Assembly (NCBI RefSeq): GCF_036924715.1
Contig: NZ_JAZHSB010000001.1
Location: forward strand, 4,083,001-4,147,000
From: Bradyrhizobium sp. AZCC 1721
Lineage (GTDB): Bacteria; Pseudomonadota; Alphaproteobacteria; Rhizobiales; Xanthobacteraceae
DNA length: 64,000 bases
Reading direction: 5' to 3'
In this document: positions 15,170 to 25,215 of the stretch, in pieces
Layout of the letters: every line of letters begins with the position of its first letter
Position numbering within the stretch: position 1 is the first letter of the stretch
Translations under genes and position numbers: made by a program
The notes under the pieces: model-generated
The model's input: the letters and a program-made list of their open reading frames with translations, nothing else
What the model was told of the DNA's origin: nothing
The model's database searches: none

Positions 15170-16672
15170 ATGCCCGTGGGACTTAAGCCCATCCTCGAAC
15201 TGCAAGAGATCACGAAGGCCTTCGGCGGCGTCGAAGCCCTTCGTGGTGTCGATTTTGCGCTTTCTCCCGGCGAGATCCATGGTCTCGTCGGCGAGAACGG
15301 CGCGGGCAAAAGCACGCTGATGAAGATCATCGCCGGCGTGCATGCCGATTTTTCCGGCCGCTTTATCCTGGACGGCGGGGAAACCCGATTTCGATCGGTG
15401 CGCGACGCGCATGCGGCGGGTATCGCGATGGTGCATCAGGAACTGAGCGTGGCGCCAGATCTGTCGGTGGCCGAGAACGTGTTTCTCGGCAACCAGCCGA
15501 CCAACCGTTTTGGTTTCGTACAGTGGCGGCGCATGGCACGCGAGGCCGGCGAGCAACTCAAACGTTTCGGCATCGCCGTCGATCCGATGTCGCGGCTCGG
15601 CGACCTGCCGATCGGCCTGCAGCAACTGATCGAGATCGCCCGCGTGCTGTTCTCCGGCGCCCGCATCATCATCCTCGACGAGCCGACCTCGGCGCTGTCC
15701 CCGCCGGAAGTGGAGCGCCTGTTCGCGACCCTGAAGCGGCTGCGCGACGAAGGCACCAGCATTGTCTTCATTTCGCATTTCATCGAGGATATCCTGCGCG
15801 TCTCCGACGTCGTAACGGTGTTCCGCAACGGCAGGAAGGTCGCCGAGGCGAGGGCCGCCGATACCAACAAGCCCGCGTTGATCGAGGCCATGATCGGCCA
15901 TGGCCGCGAGGCGCTGGAGGAGACCTACACGCATGACATCATGCTGCCGCCGCCCGCCGAGAAGCCGGTGGTGCTGAACGCGAGCGGGCTGTCGCTCGCC
16001 CGCAGCCTGCGCGACGTTTCGTTCGACGTCCGCGCCGGCGAAGTGCTGGGCATCTACGGTTTTATGGGGTGCGGGCAGCTCGAACTGGCGCGGATCCTGT
16101 TCGGCAAGCTCAAACCCGACCAGGGCTCGCTGGCGATCGCCGGAGAACAAAAAGCCTTCCGCAGCACGGCCGGCGCGCGCCGCGCCGGCATCGCCTTTGT
16201 GCCCGAGAGCCGGCGCGACATGCTGTTCCACCAGGAGCCGGTCTACAAGAACATCTCGATCAGCGTCCTCGACCGCATTTCATCCCTGCTGCTGAAGCCC
16301 TCGCGCGAACGCGAGATCGCCGCGCGCCAGGTCGACCAGTTGCGGATCCGGCCCGCCGCGGTCGAACTCGATCTCGGCATGCTCTCGGGCGGCAATCAGC
16401 AGAAGGTCGCGCTGGCGAAGTGGTTGAGCTATCCGCCGCGGCTATTGGTGCTGTGCGAACCGACCCGCGGCATGGATGTCGGCGCCAAGGACGACGTCAT
16501 CCATATCGTCAGGGATTTGCGCGCCAAGGGGCTCGCCGTCATCGTGCTCTCCACCGAGCCGGAGACGGTGCTGTCGCTTGCCGACCGCATCATCGTGCTC
16601 AAGCGCGGCGCAGTGGTGCGCGAATTTTCCAACGAACGGATCAGCAAGGACCGCCTGCTCGAAGCGGCGTGA
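15170..16672 (+). CDS. Sugar ABC transporter ATP-binding protein, RbsA/MglA type
   Basis: 500 residues with two fused nucleotide-binding domains. The first (about residues 8-230) has an intact Walker A GENGAGKST and Walker B IIILDEPTSALS. Its signature is degenerate (LPIGLQQLIEIA), which is normal in this subclass. The second (about 255-500) has the usual changed Walker A (YGFMGCGQLELA) and an intact LSGGNQQKVALAKW signature. The start is six bases after the preceding stop. It powers import together with the permease that follows. Confidence 0.92.
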   Translation: MPVGLKPILELQEITKAFGGVEALRGVDFALSPGEIHGLVGENGAGKSTLMKIIAGVHADFSGRFILDGGETRFRSVRDAHAAGIAMVHQELSVAPDLSVAENVFLGNQPTNRFGFVQWRRMAREAGEQLKRFGIAVDPMSRLGDLPIGLQQLIEIARVLFSGARIIILDEPTSALSPPEVERLFATLKRLRDEGTSIVFISHFIEDILRVSDVVTVFRNGRKVAEARAADTNKPALIEAMIGHGREALEETYTHDIMLPPPAEKPVVLNASGLSLARSLRDVSFDVRAGEVLGIYGFMGCGQLELARILFGKLKPDQGSLAIAGEQKAFRSTAGARRAGIAFVPESRRDMLFHQEPVYKNISISVLDRISSLLLKPSREREIAARQVDQLRIRPAAVELDLGMLSGGNQQKVALAKWLSYPPRLLVLCEPTRGMDVGAKDDVIHIVRDLRAKGLAVIVLSTEPETVLSLADRIIVLKRGAVVREFSNERISKDRLLEAA

Positions 16673-16682
16673 GGAGACCGAC

Positions 16683-17721
16683 ATGACTTCAGGTGAAAGC
16701 GTGAGAGTCCCCGCTTCCGATCGCAAACGCCCGCACCGGCTCGCTGTGATGCTGCGCTCCCAGATGCGCAACATCGCGCCGTTCCTGACGCTGATCTGCC
16801 TGTTCGGCTTCTTCGCCGCCGCCAGCCCCTCGTTTGCAACGCTCGACAATCTCGGCAACATCCTCACCCAGATATCGGTCACCGGCATCATCGCCGTCGG
16901 CCTCACCTTCGTGATTCTCTGCGCTGAAATCGACCTCTCGATTGCCGCCATCGCCAACGTCACCGGCATTGCAGTCGCCTATTTCACGCTGCAGGAATCC
17001 TACGTCAACATCGCCAACGTGCCGATGCCCGGATGGGCCGCCATCCTCTTGGCGCTGGCGCTCTGCGCCCTGCTCGGCCTCGTCAACGCGTTCGGCCTGA
17101 CGGTGATCGGCATCCCCTCCTTCATCATGACGCTGGCGATGATGCAGATCGCGGCCGGCATCTCGGCGCTCCTGGTGCGCGGGCAGATCGCCTACAAGGT
17201 CCCTCCGCTGGTCACGACGCTCGGGTCGACATCGATCGGCGGGATTCCCTGGATCGTGATCGTGGCGGCCTTGATGCTGCTCGGCGGCCATCTGGTGCTG
17301 ACCTATACCCGCTTCGGCCGCTACGTTTACATGGTCGGGGGGAAATCGCGAGGCCGCCGAATATTCCGGCCTCAACGTCAAGCTCATCCTCGGCAGCGTC
17401 ATGGTGATATCAGCCGTCTGCGCCGGCATCGGCGGCATGCTCGGCGTCGCCCATTTCGGCAGCGCGCAGCAGAACGAGTTCGACACCTATCTTCTGGATT
17501 CAATCGCCGCCGTCGTGGTCGGCGGCACTAGTCTCTTTGGCGGCCGCGGCGGCATCGGCAACACCATCGTCGGCCTGTTCGTGCTCGGCGTCCTCAACAA
17601 CGGGCTCGATCACGTCAACATCGACAGTTTCCTGAAGATTCTAATCCGCGGCCTGATCCTGCTGGCCGCGCTGGTGATCAACGTCTATGCGCAACGATTG
17701 CGGGAAAGGACGGCGGACTAA
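16683..17721 (+). pseudogene. Sugar ABC transporter permease, RbsC type, +1 frameshift in a G6 tract
   Basis: The frame starts at the ATG at 16683-16685, after GAGGAGACC, and reads a normal RbsC-type permease (BPD_transp_2) up to GRYVYMVGG. At 17337-17342 a run of six Gs throws the frame. With five Gs the reading continues as GGNREAAEYSGLNVKLI and joins the second frame through VISAVCAGIGG, the GGTSLFGGRGG motif and the final stop. Repaired length is 345 residues, the normal size, with eight to ten membrane helices. Everything else is intact, so this is either a sequencing error, a very recent mutation or a slippery phase-variable tract. It is the last gene of the operon. Confidence 0.85.
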
Positions 17722-17730
17722 AGGATAGCC

Positions 17731-17744
17731 CGCTAACGTTAGCG
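17731..17744. promoter_or_regulatory. Perfect 14-bp palindrome CGCTAACGTTAGCG
   Basis: A perfect palindrome with a central CG, the symmetry of LacI-family operators, lies ten bases after the ABC permease stop and between two converging genes. At this place it may only be a weak transcript-end hairpin. No LacI-type gene is present in the window. Confidence 0.3.
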
Positions 17745-17814
17745 CGATGCACGGTGACCCAGCTATCAGTTCGCAGCAGAGCCTTGATTGCGCGGCGCTC
17801 GCAGCCTGACGAGC

Positions 17815-18324
17815 TCATCTTCGGTATTGTTCGTCGGTGACGTGCTCCAGCCAGTCGACGTTCTTGCCATCCTGCAATTCGTTGACCGCGATATGAGTCA
17901 TCGCCGTGGTCGGCGTCGCGCCGTGCCAATGCTTGAGGTTCGGCGCGATCCACACCACGTCGCCGGGCCGCACCTCCTCGACCGGGCCGTTCTCGCCCTG
18001 GACCCAGCCGACCCCCGCAGTGATGATGAGCGTCTGACCGAGCGGATGCGTGTGCCAGGCGGTGCGGGCTCCCGGCTCGAACGTGACGGTTCCCGCGCCG
18101 GCGCGCGCAGGATCTGGCGCCTGGAAAAGTGGATCGATCCGTACATTGCCCGTGAAGTACTTCGCCTCTCCCTTCCGGGATGGTTGCGAGCCGGATCGTG
18201 TGATCTGCATGGCTCCGGTCCTTCCTTGTGTGGCGGCAGCCATGGGCTGGACCGCGGCGACGCCGGTGAATGCCACGGCCGCAATGCCGCAGGTCGAGTC
18301 AAGCATGCCTCTGCGAGTGATCAT
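17815..18324 (-). CDS. Exported cupin-domain protein
   Basis: 169 residues from the ATG at 18322-18324; a longer start at 18381 adds residues before a Tat-like signal (ITRRGMLDSTCGIAAV). The single cupin domain (about residues 75-150) has the metal motif WHTHPLGQTLIITAG (two His and a Gln in place of the usual Glu) and a second motif with the KHWHGATPTT histidines. The family is Cupin_2. Such proteins are frequently encoded beside carboxymuconolactone decarboxylase-like and quinol monooxygenase-like genes, both found about 5 kb away here. Substrate unknown. The ribosome site is weak, so the exact start is uncertain. Confidence 0.82.
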   Translation of the reverse strand: MITRRGMLDSTCGIAAVAFTGVAAVQPMAAATQGRTGAMQITRSGSQPSRKGEAKYFTGNVRIDPLFQAPDPARAGAGTVTFEPGARTAWHTHPLGQTLIITAGVGWVQGENGPVEEVRPGDVVWIAPNLKHWHGATPTTAMTHIAVNELQDGKNVDWLEHVTDEQYRR

Positions 18325-18368
18325 CAGGCGTTCCGAATGGTTGCGAGGTCCGCTGTGGATGCCCCGCG

Positions 18369-18483
18369 GCGATGATGACAAACTAGGAAATGGCTCTGGC
18401 GCGACTAGCCGCTATGATCCGCAAGCACCTATAAGCTGGAACAATAAATGGCGCACGGGAGTTTCGACGACCGATGCGAAACG
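18369..18483 (+). pseudogene. Decayed copy of the lysR promoter and first codons
   Basis: This segment aligns to 21992-22092, the upstream region and start of the intact lysR gene. Shared blocks include ATGGCTCTG, GCGACTAG, CAATAAATG and GTTTCGACGAC/GCTTCGACGAC. The would-be start at 18448-18450 reads MAHGSFDDR against MPRGSFDDL in lysR, and then the match is lost. It sits upstream of the divergent cupin gene just as the intact copy sits upstream of the 2Fe-2S gene. It is most simply a remnant of a duplicated or rearranged lysR-linked locus. Confidence 0.65.
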
Positions 18484-18541
18484 CGTTTGATCCAGCCAGA
18501 CCCGCACATTCCTGGCGGCACACGGTGTTAACATCTCGGCC

Positions 18542-19158
18542 TCATGACGGCGGGCAATGCGCGCCAGTATCAGCCCAGGCCCGCAGCAAGGCGCCGAACG
18601 CGGCCTGCGTGCCCGGCGCTGGCTCGCGGCCCGGGCCGGGCGACCAGCCCCAGCCCACGAGCGAGTCCTCCGCCATGTGGTGAAGGAGCGCGGCCATGTC
18701 CTTGCCGCCGTTGCGGTTCGGATCCTTGATCTGCGCGCAGATCTCGCCGAGCGTGCGCCCCTCCCAAGCCATCGACGCCGGGGCGAGGTGCCACTGCGGA
18801 TGGCCGGGCACGCGGGCGGCATCGAAATTCGCGGTGTGGTGGCAGGTGTTGCAGGTCATGCCGGGCACGCCGTGCCCGTCGGCCCCGCGCACTACGAGCG
18901 GCTGATGCGGCCGCATCGCGTCGCTCTGCAACGGCCGCTCGGTCGCCGGGTGGCAGTTCACACAACGCGGATGATGCAGCACCTTGCCGGCCTCTTCGAA
19001 CAGCGCGATCGAACGCGCCTGTTGATCGGCGATGCTCTGGAAGCTCGAGACGGAGCGCAAGTCCTTCGCAGTCTGCTGGCGGGTAGTCTGCGCGGCCGCG
19101 GCCACGACGAGGACCGTCACGGCGGCCACGCCCGCCGCGAGGAAAGCCTGTGCGCGCA

Positions 19159-19162
<4 letters not shown>
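18542..19162 (-). CDS. Dihaem c-type cytochrome of the molybdenum hydroxylase
   Basis: 206 residues from the ATG at 19160-19162, overlapping the preceding stop by four bases (ATGA). N-terminal signal or anchor (AFLAAGVAAVTVLVVAAAA), then two haem c attachment motifs, CVNCH (about residue 70) and CNTCH (about 103). A methionine-containing C-terminal half (HHMAEDSLVGWGW) could provide axial ligands. Being co-translated with the Mo subunit, it is the likely electron acceptor that passes electrons from the hydroxylase to the respiratory chain, as in IorAB-type and nicotinate-type enzymes that have cytochrome partners. A longer ORF exists upstream but belongs to a wrong frame over the Mo gene. Confidence 0.85.
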
Positions 19163-21342
<2,180 letters not shown>

Positions 21343-21345
21343 GGC

Positions 21346-21807
21346 TCAGCCCTCCAGCGCGCGGGCGGCGTCGTGGATCGCGGCGCGGATGCGGACGTAG
21401 GTGGCGCAGCGGCAGACGTTGCCGTTCATTGCGAGATCGATGTCGCGGTCGCTCGGTTTCTTGACCTGCTTGAGGAGCGCGACGGCGCTCATCACCTGGC
21501 CTGACTGGCAGTAGCCGCATTGCGGCACGTCGCGCGCGATCCAGGCCTGCTGTACCGCCTCGGCTTCCCGCCCGGAGACGCCCTCGATGGTGGTCACCTC
21601 GCGGGTGCCGAGCGCCGAGATCGGCAGGGTACAGGAGCGCATTGGCTTGCCATCCACGAACACGGTGCAGGCGCCGCATTGTGCGACACCGCAGCCGAAC
21701 TTCGTGCCGGCCAGGCCGAGCGCATCACGCAGGACCCAGAGGAGCGGCGCGTCATTATCGACATCGACGCTCTGCATGGTACCGTTGACCTTGATCGCGA
21801 GCGCCAT
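21346..21807 (-). CDS. Molybdenum hydroxylase 2Fe-2S subunit (IorA/CoxS type)
   Basis: 153 residues. The plant-type 2Fe-2S site is CGVAQCGACTVFVDG (about residues 39-53), followed by CT in RSCTLPIS. The second, helical 2Fe-2S site is CGYCQSGQVM (about 96) and CRCATYVRIR (about 131). No signal peptide, so it is presumably co-exported with the Tat-signal large subunit. It carries electrons from the Mo centre to the cytochrome. First gene of the minus-strand operon (Fe-S, Mo, cytochrome), divergent from lysR. Confidence 0.93.
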   Translation of the reverse strand: MALAIKVNGTMQSVDVDNDAPLLWVLRDALGLAGTKFGCGVAQCGACTVFVDGKPMRSCTLPISALGTREVTTIEGVSGREAEAVQQAWIARDVPQCGYCQSGQVMSAVALLKQVKKPSDRDIDLAMNGNVCRCATYVRIRAAIHDAARALEG

Positions 21808-22033
21808 TGCTGCCTCCCGGTTTGCTGAGCACTGATTGATGCAGACGGCGGCCTATGCGCCGCCCCGCGGGCATCGAATAACTACTCCACCTCCTGACCG
21901 GTTCCCGGGCTCCGAACACGATTCATCGGTGAGCAGCATGTGCGATGTGATCGCAGCTTCGGGAAGCATCGCGTTGCCCGATGCCTCGGGCCACGATGAC
22001 AATTAGGGCATGGCTCTGCCGCGACTAGTCCCT

Positions 22034-22052
22034 ATAATCTGCAAGGACTTAT
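22034..22052. promoter_or_regulatory. Candidate LysR-type operator (ATAA-N11-TTAT)
   Basis: ATAA and TTAT are inverted with exactly 11 bases between, the T-N11-A layout bound by LysR-type regulators. It lies 16 bases before the lysR start and overlaps a TATAAT-like hexamer (22033-22038), so it would suit autorepression and control of the divergent 2Fe-2S gene at 21807. The symmetry is lost in the decayed copy near 18415. Confidence 0.5.
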
Positions 22053-22067
22053 TAGGTGGTGCAATAA

Positions 22068-22961
22068 ATGCCGCGCGGCAGCTTCGACGACCTTCGCTAC
22101 CTCATCGCCGTCGCCCGGGAGCAAAGCTTTACCAAGGCGGCTGGAAAGCTCGGCGTGTCGCAGTCGGCTCTCAGCCAGACGATCCGTCAAATTGAAGAGC
22201 GTCTTGGCGTGCGGCTTCTCACCCGCACGACCCGCAGTGTCTCGCTGACCGAAGCGGGTGAGCGGCTGGTGCGGGCGGTGGCACCCCGCTTCGAGGAGAT
22301 TGAAGCCGAGCTCGAGGCCTTGAACGAGCTTCGGGAAAAGCCCGCTGGCACGGTGCGGATCACGGCCGGAGACCACGCAATCAAGTCGGTCCTCTGGCCG
22401 AAGCTGCAGAAATTCCTGCCGGATTACCCTGATATCAAGGTCGAAATCGTTATCGACTACGGCCTGACGGATATCGTTGCCGAGCGCCATGATGCCGGCG
22501 TGCGCTGGGGCGAGCAGATTGCGAAGGACATGATCGCGGTGCGGATCGGGCCCGACATCCGCTTCGCCGTTGTCGGCACAAAATCCTACTTTGCGAAACG
22601 AGCAGTCCCACGAACGCCGCAGGATCTGATCGATCACAACTGCATCAACCTGCGCCTGCCGACCTATGGCGGCACTTATGCCTGGGAGTTCGAGAAGGAC
22701 GGGCGCGAGCTGAAAGTACGCGTCGAGGGCCAGCTCGTCTTCAATGGCATTTTTCAGGTGCTGGATGCCGCCGCTGCCGGGCTTGGACTAGGCTTCGTGC
22801 CGGAGGATATTGCGCAGCCTTACCTCGCGAAGGGTCGCCTGAAGCGCGTGCTTGAAGAGTGGTGCCCGCCTTGGTCGGGCTACCACCTCTATTATCCTCA
22901 TCGCCGTCAATCTTCACCGGCCTTTGCCTTGCTGGTCGACGCGCTGCGCTACCGGGGATAA
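22068..22961 (+). CDS. LysR-family transcriptional regulator
   Basis: 297 residues. The N-terminal winged helix-turn-helix is clear (FDDLRYLIAVAREQSFTKAAGKLGVSQ, about residues 5-35, then LSQTIRQIEERLGVRLL). The effector-binding LysR_substrate domain runs from about 90 to 290. It is divergent from the molybdenum hydroxylase operon, with 260 bases between, and an ATAA-N11-TTAT site lies just upstream. By the usual LysR rule it probably activates that operon and represses itself; the inducer is unknown. A decayed copy of its first codons and promoter is found about 3.6 kb to the left. Confidence 0.92.
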   Translation: MPRGSFDDLRYLIAVAREQSFTKAAGKLGVSQSALSQTIRQIEERLGVRLLTRTTRSVSLTEAGERLVRAVAPRFEEIEAELEALNELREKPAGTVRITAGDHAIKSVLWPKLQKFLPDYPDIKVEIVIDYGLTDIVAERHDAGVRWGEQIAKDMIAVRIGPDIRFAVVGTKSYFAKRAVPRTPQDLIDHNCINLRLPTYGGTYAWEFEKDGRELKVRVEGQLVFNGIFQVLDAAAAGLGLGFVPEDIAQPYLAKGRLKRVLEEWCPPWSGYHLYYPHRRQSSPAFALLVDALRYRG

Positions 22962-22992
22962 CAGCGTTCAAGAGGAGGCGTACCGGTCGCCC

Positions 22993-23385
22993 TCACTTTG
23001 CCTTGGCGCCGAGCATAAGGGGGTCCGTCCGGACAAGTTTGAGTGACTTGACCATCTTCTCCGTCGTGGCCTTATATTTTTTGAAATGAGCGGATTCCAA
23101 GTGCGACTTGTACGCATCCGCATCCCTATAGATTTCAAAAACCCTGATGCTGGCGGGATTATCCTTTTCAGACATGGCGTATAAGACCAGAACTCCTGGC
23201 TCCAGGCGAATAGCAGCGTCGATTTGCTCCAGAACCGCAGCCTTGTAGCTTTCCAACTGAGCGGGATCGATTTCCAATTCTGCTAGCTGTACGTATTGGC
23301 CTTGCGTCTCCTGGGTAAGCGCGGGCCCGCACAGACATAACGTCAGCACCGCGGCCCTAAGAATTAGAGGCTGCTTAATGCTCAT
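22993..23385 (-). CDS. Exported antibiotic-biosynthesis-monooxygenase (ABM/YgiN-like) domain protein
   Basis: 130 residues from the ATG at 23383-23385 (GGGAGG upstream); the longer frame runs into the neighbouring CMD gene. A signal peptide (about 1-24) is followed by one ABM domain: YVQLAELEIDP, LEPGVLVLYAMSEKDNP, IRVFEIYRDADAYKSHLES. ABM proteins form dimers with a ferredoxin-like fold and often oxidise quinols or aromatics without a cofactor. The gene ends 31 bases from lysR (converging). It is preceded by a carboxymuconolactone decarboxylase-like gene, which is a frequent pairing. Confidence 0.85.
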   Translation of the reverse strand: MSIKQPLILRAAVLTLCLCGPALTQETQGQYVQLAELEIDPAQLESYKAAVLEQIDAAIRLEPGVLVLYAMSEKDNPASIRVFEIYRDADAYKSHLESAHFKKYKATTEKMVKSLKLVRTDPLMLGAKAK

Positions 23386-23399
23386 GTCGGCCTCCCAAA

Positions 23400-24191
23400 T
23401 CAACGGGGACGCTTCTCGAAGACATCTTTCGCGACCGGCAGCGCCGAGAAGGCGTTGGGCCAACCTGCATAATAGGCGAGATGCATGATCGCTTCGGCGG
23501 CCTGCTCTTGCGTCAGGCCATTATCCATCGCCCGATTGAGATGGTATGGCACCTGCGCGACCTGGCCCGACGCGATCAGCGCGCTGACGGTCACGAGACT
23601 CCGGTCACGTGGTGCGAGGTCCGGGCGTAACCATAGATCGCGGAACAGGACATCGGTGGTATGTTGAACGAGTCCCGGAGAGGTGGCGCCGAACTGCTGC
23701 CCGACCCGTGCAACGCGGTCGGCCTCCGCGGCTTCGTTTAGCGGCAGGGACTGAGGCGACACGGGAGGGAGTTGATCAGGTCCGATTCCGCGCTGGGTAA
23801 AGACGTCCCTGGCGGGTCCTATCGCCGCAAAGGCGTTCGCCCAGCCTGAATAAAAGGCCAGATGGGTGATGATCTCGGAAAGCTCGCCTGGCTTGACGCC
23901 GTTCTCGAGCGCCTGATTGAAATAATAAGCCATCGGCAGGGTCAGCTCGCGGGCGATGAGCACGGCGACCGTGACAATGCTTCGATCGCGCTGGCTCAGA
24001 CCAGGTCGTTTCCAGACCTCGCCGTAGAGGCGCTCTTGCGTGTACTTCTCAAGCGCCGGAGCAACCCGCCGCACGTCTTCCGGTGACAGCCTCCTGCCCG
24101 TGACATTGGGTTGCTGAGCTTGTGCGAATGACGATGCCATCAAGAACACCGATGCGATCGTGGTGCGGAGAAATTTCACCTCGAACTCCAT
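23400..24191 (-). CDS. Exported carboxymuconolactone decarboxylase-like protein with two CMD domains
   Basis: 263 residues. Signal peptide about 1-25 (SSFAQAQ). Two tandem CMD/AhpD-like domains: the first (about 45-130) has RSIVTVAVLIARELT and IITHLAFYSGWANAF; the second (about 165-255) has RSLVTVSALIASGQ and AIMHLAYYAGWPNAF. The histidine in each helix is conserved, but there is no CxxC, so it is not a peroxidase of the AhpD type. Probable role: a metal-free lactone or quinone-type enzyme acting outside the cytoplasm. The ABM gene starts 14 bases after its stop, which indicates an operon. Confidence 0.88.
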   Translation of the reverse strand: MEFEVKFLRTTIASVFLMASSFAQAQQPNVTGRRLSPEDVRRVAPALEKYTQERLYGEVWKRPGLSQRDRSIVTVAVLIARELTLPMAYYFNQALENGVKPGELSEIITHLAFYSGWANAFAAIGPARDVFTQRGIGPDQLPPVSPQSLPLNEAAEADRVARVGQQFGATSPGLVQHTTDVLFRDLWLRPDLAPRDRSLVTVSALIASGQVAQVPYHLNRAMDNGLTQEQAAEAIMHLAYYAGWPNAFSALPVAKDVFEKRPR

Positions 24192-24487
24192 TCATGGGTT
24201 TCTATCGCTCGCCTGTATTCCGCGTGGCGCAGGCTCGGCTGGGCGGAGCGATGAGAGCGAATTTCCCGATAGGTGCGGCGCACCACTGGCTCAACACGCA
24301 GGCTGTCAGACCCGACGCTGGTTCGTGTGCTTGTTATAGGCAGCGCCGAGCCATTCGATTAGGCGGCAGAATGCGCATGGAGCTATTAGAGCGGCTGATT
24401 AATCGTTTCGACGACATCAGCCGCCGGCCCCTGCAACGAGGCTAGCTAGGGCGCGCTAGCACCATCGGTACCTGGATGGCTCGGGCT
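24192..24487. other. Intergenic region without recognised features
   Basis: Nearly 300 bases between the CMD gene start and the coiled-coil gene end. I see no gene, clear hairpin or repeat. It must contain the promoter of the CMD-ABM pair. Confidence 0.5.
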
Positions 24488-24970
24488 TTACGCCCCGGCT
24501 TTAGTTTCGACCAGGGCTGGAGCTGCGATCTTGTCCTTCATTTCCTCGCAGATCTTGCGTACCTCCGCCGTCAACAACGAGCAGCTCTCAATTTGAAGGA
24601 AGACGCGTTTGGCTTCCGCGCGGTAGCGCGCCGCGGTTTCCTTCAGTTCTTCGGTCACTGCGAGCGCTTCGCGGGTCATTGCCTCGCACTGCCGGGCCTG
24701 CTCGATGAGCTCAACGCCCAGGGCCTCGATGTCCTTCGCGGCGGCTTCATATTCGCGGACAACAGCTTCCGCTGACAACTTGCCGATCTCCGTGGCACCG
24801 TCGCTGTGCTCCACATAATCCGGCATCCCCAACTCTGGAGCGCGTACGGAAGGCGGCGCGTAGTCGGTCGGCTGGGATTCGCGAACTGACGGCAGTTTGC
24901 GAAACTCTTCTTCGATCTCGCGCTCAAGATCGATCGTATCTAAAATCGGCGGTTTTGTTGAACGTGCCAT
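24488..24970 (-). CDS. Hypothetical cytoplasmic coiled-coil protein
   Basis: 160 residues, not recognised. The first 60 residues are acidic and proline-containing (ILDTIDLEREIEEEFRKLP). Residues about 65-150 form a long charged alpha-helical coiled coil rich in Glu, Ala and Lys (VVREYEAAAKDIEALGVELI, EELKETAARYRAEAKRV) with two cysteines (QCEAM and ESCSLL). No signal peptide or membrane helix. It is transcribed alone. The codon pattern is normal for the region and the reading frame has no competing ORF, so it is probably a real gene. No function can be proposed. Confidence 0.7.
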   Translation of the reverse strand: MARSTKPPILDTIDLEREIEEEFRKLPSVRESQPTDYAPPSVRAPELGMPDYVEHSDGATEIGKLSAEAVVREYEAAAKDIEALGVELIEQARQCEAMTREALAVTEELKETAARYRAEAKRVFLQIESCSLLTAEVRKICEEMKDKIAAPALVETKAGA

Positions 24971-25141
24971 GGCAGCGCCCCCTAATGAAAAGAAATCTCT
25001 CGAAATGCGGCCTAGACGGTTAGCTCTCCCGTTGAGGCGAGCAACCGAATTGCTTGGGTAAGCTTGTTATTTAACCTTGATGTCGGCGCTGGCGGTTAAT
25101 TCTGGAACTATCGAAGCTAAGGTCAACCCGACGGAAAGAAC

Positions 25142-25165
25142 CAGATACCGGACTCCCGGTATCTG
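25142..25165 (-). terminator. Hairpin, probable terminator of mtnK
   Basis: Perfect ten-base stem CAGATACCGG / CCGGTATCTG with a four-base loop, about 50 bases past the mtnK stop. On the minus strand it is followed by a moderately T-rich TTCTTTCC rather than a clean U tract. Confidence 0.55.
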
Positions 25166-25215
25166 CCTAACGCGGACGTTGCCACCAGCCCCTCCGTGCG
25201 CCGGCGGGACGGCTC

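Noticed and set aside
14270..16231. 653-codon minus-strand ORF over the sugar ABC transporter genes
   Set aside because: Antisense shadow of two clear transporter genes with no motif or plausible start.
17731..17744. LacI-family operator controlling the sugar transporter
   Set aside because: The palindrome lies at the 3' end of the operon between convergent genes and no LacI-type gene is present, so an operator role is not supported.
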